Shown here: piece after piece, positions 1-7,697 of the stretch
How positions within the stretch are numbered: the stretch's first letter is position 1
Layout: each line of letters starts with the position of its first letter
From: Noviherbaspirillum autotrophicum
GTDB taxonomy: Bacteria > Pseudomonadota > Gammaproteobacteria > Burkholderiales > Burkholderiaceae_D
NCBI RefSeq assembly: GCF_000818395.1
Contig: NZ_JWJG01000028.1
Location: 1,614,222-1,678,221 of the forward strand
Length of the DNA: 64,000 nt
Direction of reading: 5' to 3'
Position numbers and translations under genes: made by a program
The notes under the pieces: model-generated
Seen by the model: the letters and a program-made list of their open reading frames with translations, nothing else
What the model was told of the DNA's origin: nothing
Database searches by the model: none

Positions 1-1
1 G

Positions 2-1681
2 AAGGCCGATCTCCTGTTGTTCGGTAATGCCGAACGTGCATTGGTCGCCCTGACGCACCGCCTGGCAGCAGGCGAATCGATCAAGGCGATCCGCGATCTG
101 CGCGGCACCGCCTTCATGGTGCCGCCCGGGTGGAAGCCGGCAGCCGACTGGAGCGAAGCCAATTCAACCCGTGTCGATACGCCGGGAAGGGTCGAGGCGC
201 ATCCCGATCCCTATGCAATGAAGGAAAAAAATGCCGAAAGCTGTTCGACCGAGGGCAAGCCGGCCGAACAGCCGGTGCTGATCCTCAGTCGCGAAGAGCG
301 GCAAGCCGCGCTGAAGGAACAGCACAACAAGACGGTGGTGCGCCTGCCCTCCTACGAGCAAGTCAAGGACGACCCGGTAATGTACGCGCATGCGTCGCGC
401 GTCTTTCACCTTGAATCCAACCCCGGCAACGCACGCGCCCTGGTGCAGGCCCACGGCGAGCGCGACGTCTGGCTCAACCCGCCACCCCTGCCGCTGGCGA
501 TGGACGAGATGGACGGCATCTATGACGTCCCCTATGCGCGATCACCGCATCCGAGCTACGGCAAGGCGCGCATCCCGGCATGGGAAATGATCCGCTTCTC
601 GGTCAACATCATGCGCGGCTGCTTTGGCGGATGCACCTTCTGTTCGATTACAGAACATGAGGGTCGCATCATCCAGAGCCGGTCGGAGCCGTCCATCCTG
701 CACGAACTCGAACAGATCCGAGACAAGACCAAAGGCTTCACCGGCACCATCTCGGACCTGGGCGGACCGACGGCCAACATGTATCGCCTCGCATGCAAGG
801 ACAAGAAGATCGAGGAAACCTGTCGTCGCCCCTCCTGCGTGTATCCGAGCATCTGTGTCAACATGAGCACCGATCACAGCAAACTGATCCAGCTATACCG
901 CAAAGCGCGCGCCATCCCCGGCATCAAGAAAATCCTGATCGGTTCCGGCCTGCGTTACGACCTCGCGGTACGCTCGCCCGAATACGTGAAAGAACTGGTG
1001 ACGCACCATGTCGGCGGCTTGCTGAAAATCGCCCCGGAACATTCCGAAGAAGGCCCGCTGTCAAAAATGATGAAGCCGGGGATGGGCGCTTACTACAAGT
1101 TCAAGGAACTGTTCGAGAAGTATTCGAAAGAAGCGGGCAAGGAACAGTACCTGATCCCGTACTTCATCGCAGCCCATCCCGGCACCACCGATGAAGACAT
1201 GCTCAACCTGGCGCTCTGGCTGAAAAAGAATAACTTCCGCCTCGACCAGGTGCAGGCGTTTGTGCCGACGCCGATGGCCACCGCTACCGCGATGTACCAT
1301 AGCCGCAAGAATCCGCTGCACAAGGTCACGGCCGATTCGGAGACGGTTGAGACCCCGCGCGCCGGTAAAGTACGGCGCCTTCACAAGGCTTTCCTGCGCT
1401 ATCACGATCCGGAAAACTGGGAAATTTTGCGCGAAGCGCTCGTCCGCATGGGGCGCTCCGACCTGATCGGAAACAGCGAAAGACATTTAGTCCCACGCTA
1501 TACCCCGACGCATGCGCTGGCCGCCATCGAGCGGAGCAAGGAAACGCCAGGCCCGGACAAGCTTGCGAAAAAATTTGGCCAAAACAAGCCGCGTCCGGGA
1601 GCGGCGGTGGTTCGTACCCCGGCCAATAGCCGTCCGATGCCCAAAAAGCCTCCACAAGCCTTGAAAGGCGGGAGAAAATAG
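2..1681 (+). CDS. YgiQ family radical SAM protein (5' end outside window)
   Basis: The reading frame is open from base 2, and the residues before the first possible TTG start (position 17) already fit the family, so the true start lies upstream of the window. About 559 residues are visible. The radical SAM cluster motif CFGGCTFC (CX3CX2C, near bases 620-645) would bind the [4Fe-4S] cluster that cleaves S-adenosylmethionine. The cysteine-containing stretch and GxGLRYD-like segment that follow are typical of YgiQ. The C-terminal ~60 residues are basic and proline-rich, probably disordered. The family's substrate is not established, so no reaction is assigned. It is transcribed towards the terminator near 1849-1882. 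Confidence 0.9.
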   Translation, partial: KADLLLFGNAERALVALTHRLAAGESIKAIRDLRGTAFMVPPGWKPAADWSEANSTRVDTPGRVEAHPDPYAMKEKNAESCSTEGKPAEQPVLILSREERQAALKEQHNKTVVRLPSYEQVKDDPVMYAHASRVFHLESNPGNARALVQAHGERDVWLNPPPLPLAMDEMDGIYDVPYARSPHPSYGKARIPAWEMIRFSVNIMRGCFGGCTFCSITEHEGRIIQSRSEPSILHELEQIRDKTKGFTGTISDLGGPTANMYRLACKDKKIEETCRRPSCVYPSICVNMSTDHSKLIQLYRKARAIPGIKKILIGSGLRYDLAVRSPEYVKELVTHHVGGLLKIAPEHSEEGPLSKMMKPGMGAYYKFKELFEKYSKEAGKEQYLIPYFIAAHPGTTDEDMLNLALWLKKNNFRLDQVQAFVPTPMATATAMYHSRKNPLHKVTADSETVETPRAGKVRRLHKAFLRYHDPENWEILREALVRMGRSDLIGNSERHLVPRYTPTHALAAIERSKETPGPDKLAKKFGQNKPRPGAAVVRTPANSRPMPKKPPQALKGGRK

Positions 1682-1789
1682 CGCAGCCTTGTCCATTACG
1701 CGGCTAACGCGCTCTTTTTATATCGACGCATCTGCCTTGCTCAGTTATAAAAAAACAGAATAACTGGTATCACCACAATAAAGCAGACT

Positions 1790-1882
1790 TACATAGGGTG
1801 GGGAGATATAGTGGAATTGTCTCCTCCAACTCTCCTTGAATTGGATTTAGCCCGCAACCGAAAGGTGTGCGGGCTTTTTTTT
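1790..1882 (+). ncRNA. candidate small RNA with CU-rich single-stranded region and terminator
   Basis: This non-coding stretch ends in a clear Rho-independent terminator. Before it lies a pyrimidine-rich run (TCTCCTCCAACTCTCCTT, 1819-1836) that could pair with Shine-Dalgarno sequences. A TATAGT hexamer at 1807-1812 could be a -10 box, giving an RNA of about 65 nt, but I see no good -35. A GGAGA/TCTCC pair (1802-1806 and 1819-1823) could form a small hairpin in a longer transcript. It could instead be just the 3' UTR of the ygiQ-type gene. Confidence 0.3.
1849..1882 (+). terminator. Rho-independent terminator
   Basis: AGCCCGCA (1849-1856) pairs perfectly with TGCGGGCT (1868-1875) around an 11-nt loop, and a run of T follows to 1882. 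It ends either the radical SAM transcript or the candidate small RNA. Confidence 0.8.
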
Positions 1883-2150
1883 ACCCGTCGGAATTGTTCC
1901 TCGCCGCTGTGGCGCAGTATTTCGCGATGACCAGATAATGTTGAGGGATTGCATGCCCCGACTCTAATCAACGCATAAATTTTCTTTAAAATCAACGCGC
2001 TAGAATATATAGCCCATGCTTATTAACAACGTTAGCCGTTGTAAATTTCAGCAGCCGTACAGCTGGAACGGCAGACCGTGACTTCTGGAGCCAGTCGTCA
2101 ACAGTTGATTTTCCTCAACTCCATTTCTTAAAGATTTGCTTGTTAGACTA

Positions 2151-2178
2151 TTGCTTCGTAGAACAGCCTCTGTACAAT
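2151..2178 (+). promoter_or_regulatory. candidate sigma-70 promoter for the 45-codon gene
   Basis: TTGCTT (2151-2156), a 16-bp spacer and TACAAT (2173-2178) would start transcription near 2185, about 35 nt before the small ORF at 2220. The rest of 1883-2150 shows no gene that I can support. Confidence 0.4.
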
Positions 2179-2219
2179 AATCTTTAGAAAGCCGTTGTCG
2201 CATCTCAACGAGGAATGCC

Positions 2220-2357
2220 ATGCAAAAATCCACAAGCCAGGCAACGGTTACCGTTTCCCGGTTCAATTTCAACAAACTGCAAGCAGTCGCCTGCATCGCC
2301 TCCTCTGCGGCTTGCAGTATTGGCCTGATTTATTGGGCAATCAAGGCGCTCAGCTGA
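2220..2357 (+). CDS. small single-pass membrane peptide, 45 aa, unknown
   Basis: The ATG at 2220 is preceded by a well-spaced Shine-Dalgarno GAGGA (2210-2214). Upstream is a plausible promoter (2151-2178) and downstream a terminator (2404-2431), so the whole unit looks like a monocistronic transcript. The peptide has a polar N-terminus rich in Ser/Thr/Gln (residues 1-19). A hydrophobic segment (about residues 20-40) follows, containing two cysteines and ending in IYWAIKALS, consistent with one transmembrane helix. I do not recognise the family. It sits just outside the left attachment repeat of the tRNA-Val element, so it belongs to the host side of the junction. Confidence 0.5.
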   Translation: MQKSTSQATVTVSRFNFNKLQAVACIASSAACSIGLIYWAIKALS

Positions 2358-2403
2358 ATTCCGGATCGCGCCGACAAGAGAACCTCGTGGAGAAAGAGCA
2401 AAT

Positions 2404-2431
2404 AAAAAAGCCTGCTTGCGCCGGCTTTTTT
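2404..2431. terminator. bidirectional terminator
   Basis: AAAAAAGCC (2404-2412) and GGCTTTTTT (2423-2431) pair around a 10-nt loop and give a T-run in both directions. It ends the small-peptide transcript. Before the element inserted, it would also have ended the tRNA-Val transcript coming from the other strand. Confidence 0.7.
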
Positions 2432-2466
2432 ATATTGTGCCCCTGTTTGAGGCCACTGAAAATCCG

Positions 2467-2513
2467 TGGTGGACAGTACTGGGATTGAACCAGTGACCCC
2501 CGCCGTGTGAAGG
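2467..2513. repeat. left attachment-site repeat (tRNA-Val 3' fragment)
   Basis: These 47 bases are identical to 4754-4800. They run from the tRNA CCA end through the anticodon loop and stop matching at 2514, where the tRNA sequence is replaced. There is no acceptor 5' half, so this copy is not a functional tRNA. Confidence 0.9.
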
Positions 2514-2619
2514 ACAGAAACATAGTTTTTAGGGGTAAATAGCAGTATTGCACATCGTTTAAAATCAAGCACTTAGACAATGCTTGTTAACTGCCGTCCA
2601 TGCTGATACACTGCGGATC

Positions 2620-2639
2620 AAGTCCACCAGAAGTCCACA
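2620..2639 (+). promoter_or_regulatory. candidate integrase arm-type sites, left pair
   Basis: AAGTCCACC (2620-2628) and AAGTCCACA (2631-2639) are direct repeats with an 11-bp period, immediately before the integrase start. The same motif at the same spacing lies at the other end of the element (4668-4687). Paired short repeats flanking the core site are expected of arm-binding sites of lambda-type integrases. Confidence 0.5.
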
Positions 2640-2648
2640 GCGAAAAGC

Positions 2649-3884
2649 ATGAAAGCAAAGATCGACCGGGAGCTACTGAGAAGCGTCAAGCCTGGCGCTA
2701 AAGTATTCGACATTGCCGATACTGAACTAAAAGGTTTTACCGTTCGCATCACCCCTGCCGGCGCTATTACCTATGCCATTCGCTACACAGGCAAGGACGG
2801 CAAGCAGGTCCGCTACTCCCTTGGCAAGAACTTCCCCACCACCACCGTTAGCGACGCGCGCGAAGAAGCGCGCATCCTGCTTGGAAAAATCGCCGGCGGA
2901 GACAATCCCGCCGAAGAAAAGAAAGCCAAGACCAAGGGAAAGCTAACGCTCTTCTCTTTCATCGATGGCGAATATGGCGACCATCTGCGCGCTCATAACC
3001 GCACCGCAGCATCAATTATTGACCGCCTTAAAAAGCTATTTGCCGAGTTCGGCAACAAGCCGCTATCCGAGTTCGACGCAAGAACCATCGATAAATGGCG
3101 CGCCGGCCGGATAAAGGACGGGAAGAAGGCCGCCACCGTCAACCGCGACATGAACGCGCTGAAGTCCCTATTCTCGCGCGCCGTGGATTGGCGTCTGATC
3201 GATGAACATCCGATCAAGTCTATCAAGCGTATGGAAGAATCTGGCGGCAAGATCGTCCGATTCCTGACCGACGATGAAGAAAAGAGACTACGGGCGGCAC
3301 TGGACGCGCGCGAATTGCGCGACCGCGAAGGCCGAGCCCGTGCGAACGCGTGGCGTGCAACCCGTCACTACGACCTGCTTCCGGCAATCGATGACCATCA
3401 TTTTGTTGACCATCTAAAGCCGGCAATACTGCTGTCATTGAACACCGGGATCAGGCAAGGCGAATTGCTCACCCTTCGATGGTCTGATGTTGACCTCGAT
3501 CTAGCGATTCTGACGGTACGGGACGAGGCAGCAAAGAGCAACAAGACCCGGCACCTTCCGCTCAATGACGAAGCTAAAGCCGCTTTGACTCAATGGAAAG
3601 CGCAGCAACCGCAAACCGATCTTGTATTCCCTGGGCGCGAAGGCAAACGCATGACTGAGGTAAAAACGGCATGGGGCAAGCTGCTGAGGGATGCGCAAAT
3701 CGAAAATTTCCGCTGGCACGACATGCGGCATCACTTCGCAAGTCGACTGGTAATGGCCGGCGTAGACCTAAACACCGTCCGCGAGCTGCTTGGGCATTCC
3801 GATATAAAGATGACGCTTCGTTACGCTCACCTTGCACCAGAGCATAAAGCAGCAGCAGTACAGAAACTTATGAGAACGCTGTAA
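2649..3884 (+). CDS. tyrosine-type site-specific integrase, 411 aa
   Basis: This tyrosine recombinase would integrate and excise the element at tRNA-Val. An N-terminal arm-binding domain of the kind found in P4-type integrases covers about residues 1-90 (GAITYAIRYTGKDGK and following). A SAM-like core-binding region spans about 100-200, followed by the catalytic domain. The catalytic residues can be read directly: Arg269 in TGIRQGE, His357 and Arg360 in WHDMRHH, His383 in LLGHSD and the nucleophile Tyr392 in LRYAHL. All are intact, so the enzyme may still work. It lies at the attL end and reads into the element. The two AAGTCCAC repeats just upstream are probably its own arm sites. Confidence 0.93.
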   Translation: MKAKIDRELLRSVKPGAKVFDIADTELKGFTVRITPAGAITYAIRYTGKDGKQVRYSLGKNFPTTTVSDAREEARILLGKIAGGDNPAEEKKAKTKGKLTLFSFIDGEYGDHLRAHNRTAASIIDRLKKLFAEFGNKPLSEFDARTIDKWRAGRIKDGKKAATVNRDMNALKSLFSRAVDWRLIDEHPIKSIKRMEESGGKIVRFLTDDEEKRLRAALDARELRDREGRARANAWRATRHYDLLPAIDDHHFVDHLKPAILLSLNTGIRQGELLTLRWSDVDLDLAILTVRDEAAKSNKTRHLPLNDEAKAALTQWKAQQPQTDLVFPGREGKRMTEVKTAWGKLLRDAQIENFRWHDMRHHFASRLVMAGVDLNTVRELLGHSDIKMTLRYAHLAPEHKAAAVQKLMRTL

Positions 3885-4056
3885 CCGACCCGGCGGCACC
3901 GGAAACGGTGTCTGGCGTTACCTTGATCAGCACGATGCAGAATTTGTGCTGATGTCGGCATGGGATTATCCGGTCGAATTTGTCGATGATTTTATTGATA
4001 GCGGCAAGCTAGCGTTTTCCGCTTGCGTGGCCGGCACTTACAACCTGGAGGAATGA
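3874..4056 (+). pseudogene. 3' remnant of a lost phage gene
   Basis: The frame that ends in TGA at 4054-4056 is open back to 3874, overlapping the integrase end. It encodes a coherent C-terminal peptide (PGGTGNGVWRYLDQ, then SAWDYPVEF and ending AGTYNLEE). It has no convincing start or ribosome site of its own. It sits directly in front of the head-tail connector, where structural phage modules normally carry the capsid gene or a small accessory gene. I read it as the tail of such a gene, fused by deletion to the integrase region at about 3885. The protein family is not recognised. Confidence 0.45.
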
Positions 4057-4329
4057 ATGATTAGCCTGGACGAAGTAAAAAACCATATTCGCGTAGTCGG
4101 CAACGACGACGATGCGGCGATCACCGCCATGATTGCGACCGCTACAGCCCATATCGAGAACTACACAGGCGTGGCCTGTGGCGACGATGCCCCTGCCCCG
4201 GTCAAATCAGCGGCGCTGCTAATGGTGGGCGACTTGTACGAAAACAGAGAGGCACAATCCGAGCGGCCACTATCGGAAAACAAGACGTTCACCCTCCTGC
4301 TGAACCCCTATCGGATGATGGAAGTATGA
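4057..4329 (+). CDS. phage head-tail connector protein (gp6-like), 90 aa
   Basis: This is a small helical protein of the HK97 gp6 / YqbG-type connector family, which forms the ring under the portal in tailed phages. The opening MISLDEVKNHIRV, the acidic DDDAAI segment, the HIENYTG motif and the ending LLNPYRMMEV are typical. The size (90 aa) is normal for the family. The start is supported by GGAGG (4047-4051), 5 nt before the ATG. The gene overlaps the next one by 4 bp (ATGA), as in intact head-tail modules. Without portal and capsid genes it can have no function in assembly unless it is supplied to another phage. Confidence 0.85.
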   Translation: MISLDEVKNHIRVVGNDDDAAITAMIATATAHIENYTGVACGDDAPAPVKSAALLMVGDLYENREAQSERPLSENKTFTLLLNPYRMMEV

Positions 4330-4643
4330 GAGCCGGAAAACTTCGTCACAAAGTGACCATTGAACGGTATAGCGAAGGGCAGGACGAAATCGGGCAACCG
4401 GTTCAGACTTGGGAGACGGTCGGCACCTTCCCTGCCAGCGTGGAACCGATCAACGGACGGGAATACTTCGCAGCAAGTGCGGCACAGTCCGAGGTTACAA
4501 CCAAGATCAGGATGCGCTATCAGGCAGGCATATTGTCGAGCGACCGCATCACCCACGGCGCGACCGTTTATGACGTGCTGAGCGTCATCAATCCTGAAAT
4601 GCGGAATGAAGAACTGGTTTTGATGTGCAAGTCCACGGCTTAA
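4326..4643 (+). CDS. phage head closure protein (SPP1 gp16-like), 105 aa
   Basis: This is a head-tail adaptor of the SPP1 gp16 / HK97 gp7-like family, about 105 residues and mostly beta. The family pattern starts MRAGKLRHKVTIER, continues with a tryptophan-containing strand (QTWETVGTFPASVEPI) and then GREYFAA, and ends in the VLSVINPEMRNEELVLMC strands. It starts within the stop of the connector gene (4-bp overlap), so the two are translationally coupled. It is followed by a terminator and the right arm repeats, which means everything downstream in the original prophage has been deleted. Confidence 0.85.
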   Translation: MRAGKLRHKVTIERYSEGQDEIGQPVQTWETVGTFPASVEPINGREYFAASAAQSEVTTKIRMRYQAGILSSDRITHGATVYDVLSVINPEMRNEELVLMCKSTA

Positions 4644-4667
4644 CGGAATGGACTATTTCTGCCGAAT

Positions 4668-4687
4668 AAGTCCATCGGAAGTCCACA
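4668..4687 (+). promoter_or_regulatory. candidate integrase arm-type sites, right pair
   Basis: AAGTCCATC (4668-4676) and AAGTCCACA (4679-4687) repeat the left pair with the same 11-bp period and orientation. A further single copy, AAGTCCACG, lies at 4629-4637 within the last codons of the head closure gene. Confidence 0.5.
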
Positions 4688-4693
4688 AAAGAA

Positions 4694-4719
4694 AAAGCCG
4701 ACTGTTTCTAGTCGGCTTT
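4694..4719. terminator. bidirectional terminator at element end
   Basis: AAAGCCGACT (4694-4703) pairs with AGTCGGCTTT (4710-4719) around a 6-nt loop. It would end the phage-gene transcript and, from the other strand, the tRNA-Val transcript. Confidence 0.75.
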
Positions 4720-4753
4720 ATATTTCTAACTAATTGATTTTATTATTGAATTT

Positions 4754-4800
4754 TGGTGGACAGTACTGGGATTGAACCAGTGACCCCCGCCGTGTGAAGG
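4754..4800. repeat. right attachment-site repeat within tRNA-Val
   Basis: These 47 bases are identical to 2467-2513 and cover the CCA end, acceptor 3' strand, T arm, variable region and part of the anticodon arm of the intact tRNA-Val gene. Confidence 0.9.
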
Positions 4801-4828
4801 CGGTGCTCTACCCCTGAGCTAACTGTCC
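4754..4828 (-). tRNA. tRNA-Val (anticodon CAC)
   Basis: The reverse strand folds as a complete tRNA. The acceptor stem GGACAGT/ACTGTCC ends in an encoded CCA, the D arm is GCTC/GAGC, and the anticodon stem CCGCC/GGCGG encloses loop TTCACAC. A 5-nt variable region and the T arm ACTGG/CCAGT with loop TTCAATC complete it (75 nt with CCA). Anticodon CAC reads GUG valine codons. It is the integration target of the neighbouring element and remains intact. It lies 37 bp beyond the end of dnaQ on the same strand. Confidence 0.95.
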
Positions 4829-4865
4829 GAAGAGGTCGGCATTATCTCACAACTGCTGCAGCGAA

Positions 4866-5576
4866 TCAATTTGTGATTGCTGCACGCCATACGCAACTGC
4901 CTTTCGCTTCCTTATCCAGTCGATCGAGCAAAGCTTCGTGATCGGCCATTTCCTCTGCCGAGGCTTGCAGCACGATAATTTCGGTGGTCGTCGCAACCTC
5001 AATGACTTCAGTATTGGCCGCACTTGCTTCCGGAACGGCCAGATCAATTGTGAGGCTGTTCTGGCCGCGCGTCATTGCGAGATACACTTCCGCGAGCAGC
5101 TCGGCATCAAGCAACGCGCCGTGCAGTGTGCGATGCGCATTCGAAATACCGTATCGGTCGCACAACGCATCAAGAGAATTGCGCTTACCCGGGTGTATTT
5201 CCTTGGCTTGCACAAGGGTGTCCGTCACCATCGCGACATGCTGCACGAAGCGTGGAAAGCCCAGGCGGTCAAATTCGGCATCGAGAAAAGCCAGATCGAA
5301 CGGGGCGTTATGAATGATGATTTCGGCATCCTTCACATAGTCGCGCAGCGTATCGGCGATCTCGGCAAACTTCGGTTTATCGCTAAGGAATTCCGTGGTC
5401 AGGCCGTGTACCGCGAGCGCGCCCTCTTCCGAGTCGCGTTCGGGATTGATATAGGTGTGAAAATTGTTGCCGGTCAGTCGCCGGTTGACGATCTCGACGC
5501 AGCCGATTTCAATAATGCGGTCTCCGGAGCGCGGATTCAAGCCGGTCGTTTCGGTATCGAGGACAATTTGGCGCAT
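4866..5576 (-). CDS. dnaQ: DNA polymerase III epsilon subunit (3'-5' proofreading exonuclease)
   Basis: This DEDDh exonuclease proofreads for the replicative polymerase core (with alpha and theta/none). The ExoI motif DTETTG (Asp7, Glu9), ExoII motif HNAPFD and ExoIII motif HGALLDAE with its catalytic His are all present. The length of 236 aa matches other betaproteobacterial epsilons. The C-terminal ~50 residues after the nuclease fold form the linker and alpha-binding segment. It lies 68 bp downstream of rnhA on the same strand, the usual rnhA-dnaQ order. Confidence 0.95.
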   Translation of the reverse strand: MRQIVLDTETTGLNPRSGDRIIEIGCVEIVNRRLTGNNFHTYINPERDSEEGALAVHGLTTEFLSDKPKFAEIADTLRDYVKDAEIIIHNAPFDLAFLDAEFDRLGFPRFVQHVAMVTDTLVQAKEIHPGKRNSLDALCDRYGISNAHRTLHGALLDAELLAEVYLAMTRGQNSLTIDLAVPEASAANTEVIEVATTTEIIVLQASAEEMADHEALLDRLDKEAKGSCVWRAAITN

Positions 5577-5644
5577 GCGTTTCGTGTGTAACGTAAGTAA
5601 GTTTAGCTGTGTTTTTGAGCCAGAACAGGACCTGCGACAGAGTG

Positions 5645-6079
5645 TCAGGACACGGATGCCACGCCCATATTGGCTAGCCTGTCGGCGCGTTCATTACCAT
5701 CATGCCCGGCATGACCCTTGACCCAGCGCCATTGAATGCTGTGCGTTGCCTGGGCACTGTCGAGAGCTTGCCACAGGTCGACGTTCTTGACCGGCTCCTT
5801 CGACGCGGTCTTCCAGCCACGCGCTTTCCAGCCGTGAATCCATTCGCTGATGCCTTTTTGAACATACTGGCTGTCAGTATGCACGACCACTTCGCAGGGT
5901 CGCTTGAGCGCGGAAAGCGCTTCGATCACGGCTTTCAATTCCATGCGATTGTTGGTGGTATTCAGTTCGCCACCAAAAAGCTCCTTCTTGTGCTCGCCTG
6001 CGATCAGCAATGCTCCCCAACCGCCGGGGCCGGGATTTCCCTTGCACGCCCCATCGGTATAAATCACAACTTTATCCAT
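5645..6079 (-). CDS. rnhA: ribonuclease HI
   Basis: It removes RNA from RNA-DNA hybrids. The catalytic acidic residues are visible in TDGACKG (Asp9), NNRMELKAV (Glu), HTDSQYV (Asp) and NERADRLA (Asp), and the handle region [10 protein letters not shown] is present. The protein has 144 residues, normal for the family. I chose the ATG at 6079 because homology begins at [10 protein letters not shown]; the longer frame to 6163 only adds out-of-family residues. The start overlaps the last 8 bp of the upstream methyltransferase gene (ATGGATAA) with little room for a Shine-Dalgarno, which suggests translational coupling. Confidence 0.95.
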   Translation of the reverse strand: MDKVVIYTDGACKGNPGPGGWGALLIAGEHKKELFGGELNTTNNRMELKAVIEALSALKRPCEVVVHTDSQYVQKGISEWIHGWKARGWKTASKEPVKNVDLWQALDSAQATHSIQWRWVKGHAGHDGNERADRLANMGVASVS

Positions 6080-6863
6080 TCCTATTTTTCTGCCTGTGTA
6101 TCTTGTTAGTCGCTGGCACGCCTTGGCGCGCGGTCGCAGTTTGCTTGGTCCACACCGGTCCAATCAGACGCATGCCACGAATACGCTTGAATGCATGGAC
6201 CATGTAAACCGCGCCGAGATAAGGCCACCAGCGATTGCCAGCCTTTTCCATGAAAGCAAAGCGCTTCAGCCATTTTTCCGTGGTACACGGCGGCGCATAA
6301 CAGCCGAAATGGCCCCGATTTACCTCCATATTGAGCAGTTTCAGCCAGTCCTTCAGACGCGGCACGCTAATGAACTCACCGTCCTGCGGCATGAAATGCG
6401 CCCCCGTCAAGCGCCCCGCTACTTGGCGCAATCCCCAGAGACTAGCCGGATTGAAGCCGCAGATAATCACTTGCCCTTCCGGAATCAGCACCCGCTCAAC
6501 TTCACGCAACACCTGATGCGGCTCGGCCGCAAATTCCAGCACATGGGGCAGCACCACTAAATCGAGGCTTTGTGATGCAAACGGCAGTTCGGCAAAGTCA
6601 TGCACCACGACGATGGGCGCGCGCCTGTCACTTTGTACCTTGCCCGGCATTTGCGTGTCGGTCAGCCATTTGTTGGGCATGCGGTTCGCCTGCAGCGCTT
6701 GAATCTGCGGCAAGCCAATCTGGACCGCATTGAATCCGAAAATATCCGCCGTCAATTCGTCCAGCCGCGCCTGCTGCCATGCCCTGACATAGCCACCGGT
6801 CGGCGTCTCCAGCCAAGGGCCGAGCGCTATAATGGATTTTTCAATTGGCGGATGGTCCATCAT
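6072..6863 (-). CDS. class I SAM-dependent methyltransferase, substrate unknown
   Basis: This is a roughly 263-residue methyltransferase-11-type protein that commonly precedes rnhA in Burkholderiales. The later Rossmann motifs are clear: [13 protein letters not shown], then a helix [12 protein letters not shown] and the strand [14 protein letters not shown]. The glycine-rich motif I (GxGxG) that normally binds SAM is not visible; the corresponding strand reads APIVVVHDF. So it is either a divergent SAM binder or has lost binding. The C-terminus is basic. The start at 6863 (or the adjacent ATG at 6860) abuts the gloB start on the other strand. Confidence 0.8.
   Translation of the reverse strand: MMDHPPIEKSIIALGPWLETPTGGYVRAWQQARLDELTADIFGFNAVQIGLPQIQALQANRMPNKWLTDTQMPGKVQSDRRAPIVVVHDFAELPFASQSLDLVVLPHVLEFAAEPHQVLREVERVLIPEGQVIICGFNPASLWGLRQVAGRLTGAHFMPQDGEFISVPRLKDWLKLLNMEVNRGHFGCYAPPCTTEKWLKRFAFMEKAGNRWWPYLGAVYMVHAFKRIRGMRLIGPVWTKQTATARQGVPATNKIHRQKNRNG
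6828..6833 (+). promoter_or_regulatory. candidate -10 box for gloB
   Basis: A perfect TATAAT lies 30 bp before the gloB ATG, inside the methyltransferase coding region on the opposite strand. No good -35 is visible at 16-18 bp. Confidence 0.4.
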
Positions 6864-7637
6864 ATGTTGACTGTATTGGCTGTTCCGGCTTTTCAGGACA
6901 ATTACTTGTGGTTGATTCACGACGGCAGGCATGCCGCAGTGGTCGACCCGGGAGACGCAACACCGGTTCTTGCAGCGCTTAATGCACATCAACTTTCCCT
7001 GGCCGCTATTCTACTGACACATCATCATGCTGACCATGTTGGCGGCGTGCCGGGCCTGTTGGCAAACTTCCATGTTCCCGTATTCGGACCGCGTCATGAA
7101 GCGATTCCTCAAATTACCGAGCCATTGAGTGAGGGCGACACTGTTACGATACCCGAATTAGACTTGACGCTCGCTGTACTCGACGTTCCCGGTCACACAA
7201 AAGGACATATTGCTTATGTCGCCCACCAGCAGCAATGGCTGTTCTGCGGCGACACCTTGTTTGCCGGTGGCTGCGGCCGGTTATTCGAAGGTACGCCAGA
7301 ACAGATGGCGGCTTCTTTGACCAAGCTTTCCGCTCTGCCAGACGCAACGCAAGTCTATTGCGCGCATGAATACACGCTCGCCAACCTGCACTTTGCCAGA
7401 GAGGTGGAACCAGACAATCCAGCGCTTGATCCTCGCATCCAGGCCGAGCAGGCAAAACGTGACCACGGCCTCCCCACCATCCCGTCCACCATTGGTTTGG
7501 AACGGTCCACCAATCCCTTCTTGCGCTTTCATGAGCCCGCCATTGCAGAGCGGCTCATCGCCTTACAACATCTTTCCTCCAGGGAACCAATTGCTGTTTT
7601 CACTGCCTTACGGCAATGGAAAAACACCTATCGTTGA
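6864..7637 (+). CDS. gloB: hydroxyacylglutathione hydrolase (glyoxalase II)
   Basis: It hydrolyses S-lactoylglutathione to lactate and glutathione, the second step of methylglyoxal detoxification. The metallo-beta-lactamase motif [10 protein letters not shown] (His53, His55, Asp57, His58) gives the dinuclear metal site. Further ligands lie in DVPGHTKGH, the FCGDTLF aspartate and YCAHEYT. The C-terminal substrate-binding domain carries NPFLRF. The length is 257 aa. The frame stays open upstream to 6600, but homology begins at [10 protein letters not shown]. The upstream extension is an antisense shadow of the methyltransferase. Confidence 0.95.
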   Translation: MLTVLAVPAFQDNYLWLIHDGRHAAVVDPGDATPVLAALNAHQLSLAAILLTHHHADHVGGVPGLLANFHVPVFGPRHEAIPQITEPLSEGDTVTIPELDLTLAVLDVPGHTKGHIAYVAHQQQWLFCGDTLFAGGCGRLFEGTPEQMAASLTKLSALPDATQVYCAHEYTLANLHFAREVEPDNPALDPRIQAEQAKRDHGLPTIPSTIGLERSTNPFLRFHEPAIAERLIALQHLSSREPIAVFTALRQWKNTYR

Positions 7638-7697
7638 GATGACGCATTCCCTTGTAAAATTGTTATGATAGATAATAGTGGTGGAATGTAATAAACC

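Larger units (their letters stand above)
2467..4800. mobile_element. decayed mini-prophage / integrative element in tRNA-Val
   Basis: The element is bounded by an exact 47-bp direct repeat (2467-2513 and 4754-4800). The right copy is the 3' part of an intact tRNA-Val(CAC) gene and the left copy is a displaced tRNA 3' fragment, the classic outcome of tyrosine-integrase insertion at a tRNA. The unit is only about 2.29 kb from repeat to repeat. It contains an integrase, the in-frame tail of a lost gene, a head-tail connector and a head closure protein, then a terminator. Replication, packaging, portal, capsid, tail and lysis genes are missing, so it is most simply a prophage that has lost nearly everything. 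A satellite that keeps two structural genes is less likely. Confidence 0.85.

Noticed and set aside
2195-2488. 97-codon frame overlapping the 45-codon membrane peptide
   Set aside because: No ribosome site, runs through the terminator at 2404-2431 and into the attachment repeat.
2467-2513. Second tRNA-Val gene at the left repeat
   Set aside because: Only the 3' 47 nt are present; no acceptor 5' strand or D arm.
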